Source of the DNA: Mycobacterium sp.
Lineage (GTDB): Bacteria > Actinomycetota > Actinomycetes > Mycobacteriales > Mycobacteriaceae
Assembly: GCA_016197405.1 (NCBI GenBank)
Contig: JACPVR010000022.1
Coordinates: 124,001 to 188,000 of the forward strand
Length of the DNA: 64,000 bases
Reading direction: 5' to 3'
How positions within the stretch are numbered: the first letter of the stretch is position 1; every line of letters starts with the position of its first letter. Below are positions 1 to 7,615 of the stretch, one piece after another. The notes under the pieces are model-generated. The model was not told the origin of the DNA. It made no database searches and worked only from the letters and a program-made list of their open reading frames with translations. The translations under genes were made by a program, and so were the position numbers.

Positions 1-496
1 CAAGATCTTCCATGGCCGCGGTGGACGGCGCCAGGGTGCGATCGGCTCGGCTGTGCAGATGCCGTGTCCAGGCCCAGGCCGCACGTGAAGCCATGCTCAT
101 GCCATAGCTGGCGGCGAATCCCGCGACATCGGTCTGGAACACCGCCACCGTCGGCACATCCAGATGGCGCGCCGCCTGCAGCCCGCCGTAGCCCAGCAGT
201 GCCGGCGAGGCCAGATGCACGATATCTGGATCAAATCCGCGCAGCACCCGGATGATTCGCGGCAGCGGGATACCCAGCGGCAGGGACGTCACCTTGGGGA
301 ACATCCGCGCCGGAACCCGATGCACCCGGATACCGTCGTACAACCGGTCCGCGGCCGGTTCGCCTCGAGGATTGTCGGGGGCGATGACGATGGCCTCGTG
401 CCCGGTGCGACGCAGATGCTCCAGCACCCGTAGCACCGAGTTGGAGACGCCGTTGACGTTCGGGAGGAAACTCTCGGCGACTATGGCAACCCGCAC
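1..496 (-). CDS. mgtA: GDP-mannose-dependent alpha-mannosyltransferase MgtA (partial, 5' end)
   Basis: The first 165 codons of a leftward gene run off the window edge. The reading, starting at a GTG (496), begins VRVAIVAESFLPNVNGVSNS and continues through LLGYGGLQAA and AVFQTDVAGFAASYG, the N-terminal GT-B fold of a GT4 glycosyltransferase. From family knowledge this matches mycobacterial MgtA (Rv0557, formerly called PimB), which adds mannose from GDP-mannose to a glucuronic-acid diacylglycerol lipid at the inner membrane. It lies beyond menD and the DUF3592 gene, as in M. tuberculosis, but here a DsbA-like gene separates them. The nucleotide-binding C-terminal half is outside the window. 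The start is inferred from the conserved beginning; no strong ribosome site is visible. Confidence 0.88.
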   Translation of the reverse strand, partial: MRVAIVAESFLPNVNGVSNSVLRVLEHLRRTGHEAIVIAPDNPRGEPAADRLYDGIRVHRVPARMFPKVTSLPLGIPLPRIIRVLRGFDPDIVHLASPALLGYGGLQAARHLDVPTVAVFQTDVAGFAASYGMSMASRAAWAWTRHLHSRADRTLAPSTAAMEDL

Positions 497-628
497 AACG
501 TCAGGTTGACAGCGGCACCTTTCGAGATGGTTGCCTGCGGGAATACGTCACACGAAGAACGGACGCGGCAGGTGCCACTTCTTAGTACTGTCAGGTGACC
601 GATTTCCGCAGCACCCAGGGAGCATGCG

Positions 629-1303
629 ATGTTGCGCACAGTGGCCGCACTGGCCGCAACCGTCCTGGTGTCGGTCGTTCCGGCCTGCAGCACGGTGATC
701 ACCGGTGTGGCACAACCCGACCCGCGCAGACCCGGTCTGGAGCGGACCGAGGACAGTTACGGCATCACCGCGGGGTTCACCGACGCCCCGGTGCAGCTGG
801 AGCTTTTCACCGAACCGCAATGCGAACACTGCGCGGAATTCCAGGCCGACTTCGGCGAGGACATCAAACGCACCATCGAATCCGGTCAGCTCGCCGTCAC
901 GTACCGGCCGGTGACGTTCCTCGACGACGAATATGAGATCGACTACTCCGCGATGGCCGCCAACGCACTGTTCCTGACCGTGTCGCCGGCGACCTCGGCG
1001 GCGACATTCCAGGCATTCGTCGAAGATCTGTGGGCCAACCAGGACCTCTCCTGGGAGGACTACTCGAGCAGTGATTTCGCTGATCTCGCACGGGATAGCG
1101 GGATCGCCGACGCACTGGTCGAAAAGATCGACGCCGCCGAGCCTGCCGTCGACCCCGGCGAAATGAACGAAGCCAACCTCGACAGCCTCGCCGCCGTCAG
1201 CGGCGGCCGGGTCGGCACTCCGACGGTCTACGACCTCAAGAACAAAGAGGTCGTAGACCTCTCCGACTCAGCGTGGCTCGACAACCTGATCAAGTCCGCC
1301 TGA
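629..1303 (+). CDS. Secreted DsbA-like thioredoxin-fold lipoprotein
   Basis: A 224-residue protein with an N-terminal hydrophobic signal ending in a lipobox-like VPAC (Cys20), so probably a lipoprotein on the outer face of the membrane. A CEHC redox pair (Cys65, Cys68) follows a beta strand, and VGTPTVY near residue 197 is the cis-proline loop of thioredoxin-fold proteins. This fits a DsbA/DsbG-like thiol oxidoreductase acting on exported proteins; its substrate is unknown. AGGGAGC sits just before the ATG. The gene is inserted between mgtA and the DUF3592 gene, and its 3' end overlaps the convergent DUF3592 gene by 36 bases. The fold call is firm; the direction of redox activity is inferred. 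Confidence 0.85.
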   Translation: MLRTVAALAATVLVSVVPACSTVITGVAQPDPRRPGLERTEDSYGITAGFTDAPVQLELFTEPQCEHCAEFQADFGEDIKRTIESGQLAVTYRPVTFLDDEYEIDYSAMAANALFLTVSPATSAATFQAFVEDLWANQDLSWEDYSSSDFADLARDSGIADALVEKIDAAEPAVDPGEMNEANLDSLAAVSGGRVGTPTVYDLKNKEVVDLSDSAWLDNLIKSA

Positions 1304-1828
1304 GACCGGCGACGGACGGTCCAACCGGGTCTCCAGCAGCGCCAGCCCCACCAGTGCCGCGGCCGCGATGAGCCAGCTCACCACCAGGATCGACCCGGCC
1401 GGAACGATCGCCAGCGCGGCATTGCGGTGCTGCACCCGCACCAGGTCGGGATTCGACTTGTCGTATTCGACGTAGATCCGCATGCCGGTGTCGAGCTCGG
1501 ACGGGTAGAGCACGCCGAGCTCGGGACGGTAGGTGACGCGATCCGGGGTGACGAACTCGATGGTGGACCGTCGCGGCCCGGCGCTGAGCACCTCGGCCGC
1601 GGCCACCCCCATATTGCTTTCGATGGCGAAGTCGTTGCGCCAGGCGCCGGCCACCAGCAGCACCGCCGACAGCGTCGTCAGCGCGGTCAACAGCAGCACC
1701 ACCACCCGCGCCCACCGGATCAGCTCACCACTGCGGGAATGGGACCGCTGCCGGTCCGTGCCGTGGATCAGCGTGCCCCACACCATCTTCACGGTGGCGC
1801 GCGCGGACTTCAGTGATATGCCGGACAT
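1268..1828 (-). CDS. DUF3592-type membrane protein (Rv0556-like)
   Basis: A 186-residue protein with two strong membrane helices (about residues 36-62 and 148-172) flanking an extracytoplasmic beta-rich segment containing YRPELGVLYPSEL and IYVEYDKSNPDLVRVQ, the signature of DUF3592 proteins. No catalytic function is known. It starts 4 bases after the menD stop in the same direction, so the two are almost certainly cotranscribed, the same pairing as Rv0555-Rv0556 in M. tuberculosis. The ATG at 1828 is used; a Met about 14 codons inside is an alternative. The 3' end overlaps the convergent lipoprotein gene. Confidence 0.8.
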   Translation of the reverse strand: MSGISLKSARATVKMVWGTLIHGTDRQRSHSRSGELIRWARVVVLLLTALTTLSAVLLVAGAWRNDFAIESNMGVAAAEVLSAGPRRSTIEFVTPDRVTYRPELGVLYPSELDTGMRIYVEYDKSNPDLVRVQHRNAALAIVPAGSILVVSWLIAAAALVGLALLETRLDRPSPVSGGLDQVVEPR

Positions 1829-1831
1829 CGG

Positions 1832-3472
1832 CTACAGCGCGGCCTTGATCGAGGCGTGCAGCCGGCGCAGCGTGGACCGGTCGGCTTTGACTTCCAGGAC
1901 CCGCATGCCGGTCGTCGGCTCGTCGAGCGCCGCGGCCAGATCGTGCGTCTCGACCGTCCTGGACTCCACGTGGTAGGCGCGGCACAACGCCGCGATGTCG
2001 ACATCGTGCGGGGTGCCGAAGATCCGCGACGACACATCGGAGAATCGCGGATCGCCCTGCTCGAGCAGTTCGAAGATGCCGCCGCCGTTGTCGTTGGACA
2101 CCACGATGGTCAACCGCTGCGGTGCCGGTTCGGTCGGCCCGATGAGCAACCCGGATGCGTCGTGGACGAAGGTCAGGTCACCGATGAGCGCCACGGTGCG
2201 CCCGTGCTCCTCGATGCGTTCGTGGGCCAGTGCGGCGCCGATCGCCGTCGACACCGTGCCGTCGATACCGGCCACCCCCCGGTTGGAGCGGATCCGCACA
2301 CCGGGTCGATGACGACCGGCCAGCGCGACATCGCGAACCGGATTGGACGCACCCAGCACCAGCTGGTCGCCGTCGCGCAATGCGGCGCTCACAGCGGCCG
2401 CGACGTGCAGCCCGGTGGTGAGCGCATGGGTGGTGAGCTGTTCGCGCACCGCCGTCTCGGCGTGCGCGTTGACCTCGGCGCACCGGCGCAGCCAGGCCGG
2501 GTTCGGTTCGCCGCTGACGATGGCGCGGGTGCCGGTGGCCAGCGAGTTGCCCGAGACATCGGGCCAGCGCGGGCCGGTGGTCAAGGCATAGACCGGCACC
2601 GAGCTTTCGGCGAGCAGGGCCGAGACCGTGCGGTGCAGCGTGGGCCGGCCGACCATGATGACCTGCTGCGGGCGCAGCAGCGGCAGCGCCAGCGGATGCA
2701 AGGGGTTGGCCGGGGCGGGAGCGGTCGGTTCGGCGACCGTCGGCAGCGCCGCCAGGTTCGGGTGAACACCGGCCCCATGCCCGGCGATGACGACGGTGTC
2801 CGGCCCCAGATCGATGTCGAGCGGCTGGTCGAATGACACCGGCGGGGTGTAGGTCCACGGTCTGCCCTCGGGCCGGCCCGCCGGGACGGCGGCATCGTCG
2901 CTGTCCCGATCGGGCACCAGCGGTTCCCGTAGCGGGATGTCGAACTGCACCGGCCCGGCGTTGGCGGTGCGCGCACCTGTAGCCGCCGTCAGCACCCGGC
3001 AGGTCGCCGATCGCCACTGTGCGTTGAGGGTGTCGATCTTCTCCGGCGAATCTTCGGCCAGGCCCAGGCTGATGGTGGCCCGAACCTGGGTGCCGAAGTA
3101 GCCGAGCTGTTCCATCGTCTGGTTGGCGCCGGTGCCGAGCAGCTCATAGGGCCGGTTGGCGCTGAGCACTATCAGCGGCACGCGGGCGTAGTTGGCCTCC
3201 ACCACGGCGGGCCCGATATTGGCTACCGCGGTGCCCGAAGTCATGGCGATGCAGACCGGCGCACCGGCGGCCACCGCCAGGCCGATCGCCAGGAAGCCGG
3301 CGGTGCGTTCGTCGATTCGCACGTGCAGTCGCAGCCGGCCGGCCCGGTCGGCGTCGGCCAGCGCGAACGCCAGCGGAGCGTTACGCGACCCAGGGCACAG
3401 CACCACGTCGCGGACGCCGCCGCGGATCAGTTCGTCGACGACGATGCGCGCCTGTGTCGTCGAGGGGTTCAC
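1832..3472 (-). CDS. menD: MenD, SEPHCHC synthase
   Basis: 2-succinyl-5-enolpyruvyl-6-hydroxy-3-cyclohexene-1-carboxylate synthase, the ThDP- and Mg-dependent first committed step of menaquinone synthesis (isochorismate plus 2-oxoglutarate). The 546 residues are the normal length. Visible family signs: CPGSRNAPL (about 26-34), RIDERTAGF with the conserved glutamate at 55, MTSGTAVANIGPAVVEA (77-93) and a C-terminal ThDP segment with GDLTFVHDASGLL and a NDNGGGIFELL stretch. It lies 2 bases from the alpha/beta hydrolase gene upstream and 4 bases from the DUF3592 gene downstream, forming a leftward operon. The ATG start gives the conserved N-terminus. Confidence 0.97.
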   Translation of the reverse strand: MNPSTTQARIVVDELIRGGVRDVVLCPGSRNAPLAFALADADRAGRLRLHVRIDERTAGFLAIGLAVAAGAPVCIAMTSGTAVANIGPAVVEANYARVPLIVLSANRPYELLGTGANQTMEQLGYFGTQVRATISLGLAEDSPEKIDTLNAQWRSATCRVLTAATGARTANAGPVQFDIPLREPLVPDRDSDDAAVPAGRPEGRPWTYTPPVSFDQPLDIDLGPDTVVIAGHGAGVHPNLAALPTVAEPTAPAPANPLHPLALPLLRPQQVIMVGRPTLHRTVSALLAESSVPVYALTTGPRWPDVSGNSLATGTRAIVSGEPNPAWLRRCAEVNAHAETAVREQLTTHALTTGLHVAAAVSAALRDGDQLVLGASNPVRDVALAGRHRPGVRIRSNRGVAGIDGTVSTAIGAALAHERIEEHGRTVALIGDLTFVHDASGLLIGPTEPAPQRLTIVVSNDNGGGIFELLEQGDPRFSDVSSRIFGTPHDVDIAALCRAYHVESRTVETHDLAAALDEPTTGMRVLEVKADRSTLRRLHASIKAAL

Positions 3473-3474
3473 CG

Positions 3475-4260
3475 CTACAGCCTATCGGCGAAGAAATCCA
3501 GCATCGCGGTGTTGACCACGTCGGGCCGCTCGATGAAGCCCAGGTGACCGGTGTTGGCGATCTGGACGTACCGGGCCTTCGGGATGGCCTGGGCGACCTC
3601 TTTGCCCAGGTGCGGCGGCAGCACGACATCGTCGGCGAACCCGATCACCAGCACTTTGGCCGTGATGGACTGATAGGCCATCAACCGGTTGGATTTCGGG
3701 CCGATGTCGATCTGCGCGCGGGCGCCCGGCGTCATCTCCGTCGGCCACATGGTGAACATCTCGATCCAGTCCCGGGCGACCTGGTCGTCGTTGAGGGTGC
3801 GCGGCGAAAAGCTCTCCAGCAGGCGCACTCTGGCGTCGTAGCTGGGCGGCAGTTTGATACCGGATTCCAGCAGGTCGTGGCCCGCGCGCTGGAAGAACTC
3901 ACGGGTGTAGTCGCTGCGGGCCCGGGTGGCCATCAGTACCGCCGCGCTGACGAGTTCGGGCCGCGCCACCATGAGTTCCTGGGCGATGAACGAGCCCATC
4001 GACACCCCGACGATCCGGACCGGTCCGATATCGAGCTTCTCGATGAGCGCCGCAGTATCGGCCACCATCTGTTCGGTGCCGAAGTTCGACGCGTTGGAGG
4101 TGGCGCCGATACCGCGGTTGTCGAACGTGATGATGCGGTAGCCGGCCTTCAGGAAGGCCGGCACCTGATACAGGTGCCAGGTACGGCCGGCGCCCCCGCG
4201 ACCGGCGATGAACAGCACGGGATCCCCGGTCCCGCGGTCGTCATAGGCCAGATTTGTCAC
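3475..4260 (-). CDS. bpoC: Alpha/beta hydrolase, BpoC/MenH-like
   Basis: A 261-residue alpha/beta hydrolase closely resembling Rv0554 (BpoC): NLAYDDRGTGDPVLFIAGRG at the start, nucleophile elbow GVSMGS with Ser87, and GHLGF with His239 near the C-terminus. The M. tuberculosis gene was named as a peroxidase, but its position next to menD, as in many menaquinone operons, suggests a MenH-like role (pyruvate elimination from SEPHCHC); this is inferred. I use the GTG at 4260 because the conserved protein starts there and it overlaps the upstream stop as GTGA, implying coupled translation. A longer reading upstream has shadow-like composition. Confidence 0.88.
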   Translation of the reverse strand: MTNLAYDDRGTGDPVLFIAGRGGAGRTWHLYQVPAFLKAGYRIITFDNRGIGATSNASNFGTEQMVADTAALIEKLDIGPVRIVGVSMGSFIAQELMVARPELVSAAVLMATRARSDYTREFFQRAGHDLLESGIKLPPSYDARVRLLESFSPRTLNDDQVARDWIEMFTMWPTEMTPGARAQIDIGPKSNRLMAYQSITAKVLVIGFADDVVLPPHLGKEVAQAIPKARYVQIANTGHLGFIERPDVVNTAMLDFFADRL

Positions 4261-5006
4261 CCGCGCGACGGTACACGGCGTCGTTTGCGCTTGGTCCTGG
4301 CCGCATCGATGGCAGCGGTCCACAGCAGCGAGCCCATGGCCTTGAGCTGGGCCGGGTTGGCCAGGTCCTTCGACATCAGCGCCGCGGCCGAGGCCTTCGT
4401 GGTTGCCGAGGCCTTGGACATGTGACCGGAGTCGAACGGCGGTTGCGGGTCGTATTCCATCGACAGCTGGATCACCTTGGCCCGCTCCTCGCCGGCGAGC
4501 TGCCCGGCCAGCCACAATGCCAGATCGATACCGGCCGACACCCCCGCGCTGGTGACGATGTTGCGGTCGCCGCGCTCGATGACGACACGTTCGTCGCCGA
4601 CCGGGGTCACCCCGAAGGCCCGCAGCGCCGGCAATGCCATCCAGTGCGAGGTGGCGCGTTTACCGTTGAGCAGCCCGGCCGAAGCCAGCACCAGCGAGCC
4701 CGAACACACCGACGCCGTCCAGAGCGCGGTGTCGTGGGCGCGGCGCACCCACTCCAGCAGCACCTCGTCGCGGGCGTGCTCGACGGTCGTCATGCCGCCC
4801 GGGATGAGCAGCACGTCGGGTGCCGGTGTCTCGGCGAACGAATGCGTCGCGCCGACCACCAGGACCCCGGAATCGGTGGTGACGGGGCCGGGTTCGTGCC
4901 AGACGAAGCGGACCTCGGCATCGGGCAGGAAGCGCAGCACCTCATAGGGACCGATGAAATCCAGTGCGGTACAGCCGGGGTACAGCACGATGGCGATCTG
5001 GGTCAT
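4257..5006 (-). CDS. DJ-1/PfpI family protein
   Basis: A 249-residue class-I glutamine-amidotransferase-like protein. The DJ-1/PfpI core includes VLYPGCTALDFIGPYEVL, LLIPGG (about 66-71) and the nucleophile elbow SVCSGSLVLASAGLL with Cys101. Such stand-alone proteins include isonitrile hydratases and glyoxalase III-like enzymes; I cannot choose between them. Start at ATG 5006, where the conserved beta strand begins. The last 20 residues are very basic (TKRKRRR), an unusual tail. It lies 20 bases after a GlxA-type regulator of the same fold in the same direction and overlaps the next gene by 4 bases. This pair interrupts the bpoC-menC adjacency seen in M. tuberculosis. Confidence 0.85.
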   Translation of the reverse strand: MTQIAIVLYPGCTALDFIGPYEVLRFLPDAEVRFVWHEPGPVTTDSGVLVVGATHSFAETPAPDVLLIPGGMTTVEHARDEVLLEWVRRAHDTALWTASVCSGSLVLASAGLLNGKRATSHWMALPALRAFGVTPVGDERVVIERGDRNIVTSAGVSAGIDLALWLAGQLAGEERAKVIQLSMEYDPQPPFDSGHMSKASATTKASAAALMSKDLANPAQLKAMGSLLWTAAIDAARTKRKRRRVPSRG

Positions 5007-5026
5007 GGTGGAGCCTTTCGGGGTGA

Positions 5027-6043
5027 TCAGGCGGATTTCGATGCGGACGAGGGAGCGACCCGCTGGGGAGCCGGTGAATGGGAGAACGTCTTGCGGTAGT
5101 GGTCGGGTGACACCCCGATACGACGAATGAAGTTGCGGCGCATGGTTTCCGCGCTGCCGAAGCCGCACCGGGCGGCGATGGCGACGACGGTGTCGTCGGT
5201 CTGCTCGAGCTGTCTGCGGGCGGCCTCGGTGCGCACCCGGTCCACGTAGGCCGCCGGTGCCTCACCGACCTGCTCGGTGAAGACCCGGGTGAAATGCCGT
5301 GGACTCATCGCGGCGCGGCGGGCCAGGTCGGCGACCCGGTGCGCGGCGCCCGGTTCGCTCTCGATGGCCTCCTGTACCTCGCGGATCGGTTCGCGCCGGG
5401 CCCGTGGCATCCACACCGGGGCCGCGAACTGCGTCTGCCCGCCGGGACGGCGCAGGTGCAGCACGAGCCAGCGGGCAACGGTCTGGGCGAGCTCGGTGCC
5501 GTGGTCTTCTTCGACGAGTGCCAGCGCCAGATCGATACCGGAGGTGACACCGGCGGCCGTCCACACCTGCTGCGAACTGCGCACGAAGATCGGGTCGGCG
5601 TCGACCTCGACGGCCGGGAATTCGGCGGCCAGGGTGTCGGCATAGGCCCAGTGCGTGGTGGCCCGGCAGCCGTCGAGCAGGCCGGCGGCCGCGGCCAGGT
5701 GGGCCCCGGTGCAGACGCTGACGACGCGGCGGGTCTGCGGCGCCATGGCGCGGATCCAGTCCAGCAGGTGCGGGTCGTCGCGGACGGCATCCGGGCCTGG
5801 TCCGCCGGGCAGCACCAGAGTGTCGACGGGGAGCGAAGGATCCGGCAGTTCCGCGGTCACGAAGCCCAGCCCGGTTCCGGTGTAGACCGGCTGACCGCCG
5901 TGGGAGACGACGCTGACGTCGTAGCCGTCGTCATGGCCCCCGGCGGCCAGTACCAGCGACGCCGAGCTGAAGACGTCGGACGGGCCCACCAGGTCGAGCG
6001 CCTGGACGCCGGGATAGGCCAGCAGCAGCACCGATCGCCTCAT
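5027..6043 (-). CDS. GlxA-family transcriptional regulator (DJ-1/PfpI plus AraC HTH)
   Basis: A 338-residue fusion. Residues 1-190 form a DJ-1/PfpI domain (LVLPGGPGPDAVRDDP, then SVCTGAHLAAAAGLLDG with Cys111 at the nucleophile position). Residues about 225-325 form an AraC-type double helix-turn-helix: VADLARRAAMSPRHFTRVF followed by VVAIAARCGFGSAETMRRNF. Proteins of this architecture sense small metabolites and usually activate adjacent genes. It lies just upstream of a stand-alone DJ-1/PfpI enzyme, the likely target, and divergence is absent because menC upstream runs the same way. Start at ATG 6043 gives the conserved MRRSVLLLAYPG beginning. Confidence 0.88.
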   Translation of the reverse strand: MRRSVLLLAYPGVQALDLVGPSDVFSSASLVLAAGGHDDGYDVSVVSHGGQPVYTGTGLGFVTAELPDPSLPVDTLVLPGGPGPDAVRDDPHLLDWIRAMAPQTRRVVSVCTGAHLAAAAGLLDGCRATTHWAYADTLAAEFPAVEVDADPIFVRSSQQVWTAAGVTSGIDLALALVEEDHGTELAQTVARWLVLHLRRPGGQTQFAAPVWMPRARREPIREVQEAIESEPGAAHRVADLARRAAMSPRHFTRVFTEQVGEAPAAYVDRVRTEAARRQLEQTDDTVVAIAARCGFGSAETMRRNFIRRIGVSPDHYRKTFSHSPAPQRVAPSSASKSA

Positions 6044-6096
6044 GCAGTCATGGTGTCGCGATCCGGCGATGGCGTCTACGCCCGGTACCCCACAGA

Positions 6097-7059
6097 TCAG
6101 GACATGCCCGGCGAGTAACAGGAGGCGATGCGGCGCAGCCACCAATCCCGGCGGTCGGCCGGCGCGCGCAGATCGTGCAGGCGGGCCGGATCGGGTACGG
6201 CCCGCCCGACCGGCAGGAAACCGTCGACCGGCACCACCGGGTCACACACGTCCTCGACGAAGAGCCGGCCGGTGCCCAGACCGCACGCATGCCGCAGCTG
6301 CGGCAGTGCCGCCGCGGCCGCCAGCCCGGTGCCGATACCCACGGCGGAGTCCAGTGCGCTGGACACCACGATCGGGATGTCGATCTGGCCGGCGATCGCC
6401 AACATCGCCGAAACCCCGCCCAGCGGAGCGACTTTGAGCACCGCGATATCGGCGCCGCCGGCGGCCACCACGGCCAGCGGATCGGTGGCCTTGCGGATGC
6501 TCTCGTCGGCGGCCACCGGCACGTCGATGCGCCGGCGCAGTTCGGCCAGCTCCGCGACCGTCGCGCAGGGCTGTTCCAGATACTCCAGCGGACCGTCGGC
6601 GGTCAGCGCGCGCGCCGCGGCGATCGCCTCGTCGACTGTCCACCCGCCGTTGGCGTCGACCCGCACCGTGCGGACCCTCTCGCGGACCGCGTTGACCCGG
6701 GCGATGTCATCGGCCAGCGTCTGGCCCGGTTCGGCGACCTTGACTTTGGCGGTACCCGCCCCCGGGAACCGGGCCAGCACGCCGGGGACGTCGGCGGCCG
6801 ACACCGCCGGAACGGTGGCGTTGATCGGGATGCGCTCGCGGCGCGCGGGCGGCAACGGCCGGTAGGCGGATTCGATCGCCGATGCCAGCCAGTGCGCGGC
6901 CTCGGCGTCGCCGTATTCCAGGAAGGCGCCGAACTCACCCCAGCCGGCCGGACCGTCGATCAGCGCCACCTCGCGGGTGGTGATTCCGCGGAACCGGACC
7001 CGCATCGGCAGGGCAACGACGTGCACGCGATCCAGCAGCTCGTCGACGGCAGGCAGCAT
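6097..7059 (-). CDS. menC: MenC, o-succinylbenzoate synthase
   Basis: Enolase-superfamily enzyme that dehydrates SHCHC to o-succinylbenzoate in menaquinone synthesis. The 320 residues show the family's ordered catalytic set: TAKVKVAE with Lys105/Lys107, RVDANGGW with Asp135, YLEQPC with Glu162, AADESI with Asp185 (three Mg ligands) and VLKVAPLGG with Lys209. It matches Rv0553 in sequence and in place next to fadD8. The divergent YCII/fadD8 unit begins 77 bases away. The ATG at 7059 is the only good start before the conserved region. Confidence 0.95.
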   Translation of the reverse strand: MLPAVDELLDRVHVVALPMRVRFRGITTREVALIDGPAGWGEFGAFLEYGDAEAAHWLASAIESAYRPLPPARRERIPINATVPAVSAADVPGVLARFPGAGTAKVKVAEPGQTLADDIARVNAVRERVRTVRVDANGGWTVDEAIAAARALTADGPLEYLEQPCATVAELAELRRRIDVPVAADESIRKATDPLAVVAAGGADIAVLKVAPLGGVSAMLAIAGQIDIPIVVSSALDSAVGIGTGLAAAAALPQLRHACGLGTGRLFVEDVCDPVVPVDGFLPVGRAVPDPARLHDLRAPADRRDWWLRRIASCYSPGMS

Positions 7060-7136
7060 GACGCGATGGTAGGCCGATGAGTTCTGCGCTCACCCGCGGT
7101 CTGAACAGGCACACAACGCAATCGCGAGGAGACACC

Positions 7137-7553
7137 GTGCGCTACATGATGATCATGCGACCGACAGCCGAGGCCGTGGCAGCGTCGAAGGACGTTTCGT
7201 TCGACGAGATGCTCACCACCATGGGCCGCTACAACGACGAGCTCATCGCGGCCGGGGCGATGGTCTCAGGCGAAGGCCTGGCACCACCCGAGGACGGCGG
7301 TTTCGTCCTGGACTTCGATTCCGATCCGCCGACGGTCACCGCGGGCGCCTACGGCGATCGAGACGCGCTGTTCGACGGATTCTGGATCATCGAGGTCGCC
7401 TCCCGGGAGGAGGCCGAAAAGTGGGCGCTGAAATGCCCGCTCGGCCCCGGCGTGAAGCTGGAGATGCGGCGTATCCCGACGGTGGATGAGTTTCCGCAGG
7501 ACAACGAATATGTACAGAAGGAAAAGGCGTGGCGCGACGAGCATGAGAAGTAG
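7137..7553 (+). CDS. YCII-related (DGPF) domain protein
   Basis: A 138-residue protein starting at GTG 7137 after GCGAGGAG. It begins VRYMMIMRPTAEA, has FDEMLTTMGRYNDELIAAGAMV and a central FWIIEVASREEAEKWALKCPLGPGV segment, typical of the YCII/DGPF ferredoxin-like fold. Members are small proteins of mostly unknown activity, often encoded beside sigma factors or metabolic enzymes. Here it precedes fadD8 by 62 bases on the same strand; the promoter with a KstR-like operator lies between them, so the two may be transcribed separately. Confidence 0.85.
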   Translation: MRYMMIMRPTAEAVAASKDVSFDEMLTTMGRYNDELIAAGAMVSGEGLAPPEDGGFVLDFDSDPPTVTAGAYGDRDALFDGFWIIEVASREEAEKWALKCPLGPGVKLEMRRIPTVDEFPQDNEYVQKEKAWRDEHEK

Positions 7554-7590
7554 TCGTCTGTGCCGATCCGGACCGCTTGCTGACTAAAAC

Positions 7591-7604
7591 TGCAACACGT
7601 TCTA
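7591..7604. promoter_or_regulatory. KstR-type operator upstream of fadD8
   Basis: TGCAACACGTTCTA matches the published mycobacterial KstR consensus TNNAACNNGTTNNA at every fixed position. It ends 11 bases before the fadD8 ATG, a location that would overlap or follow the promoter and permit repression. KstR is the TetR-family repressor of cholesterol and steroid catabolism, released by steroid-CoA thioesters. The match is seen directly; binding is inferred. Confidence 0.65.
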
Positions 7605-7615
7605 GTGTGGCTGTC

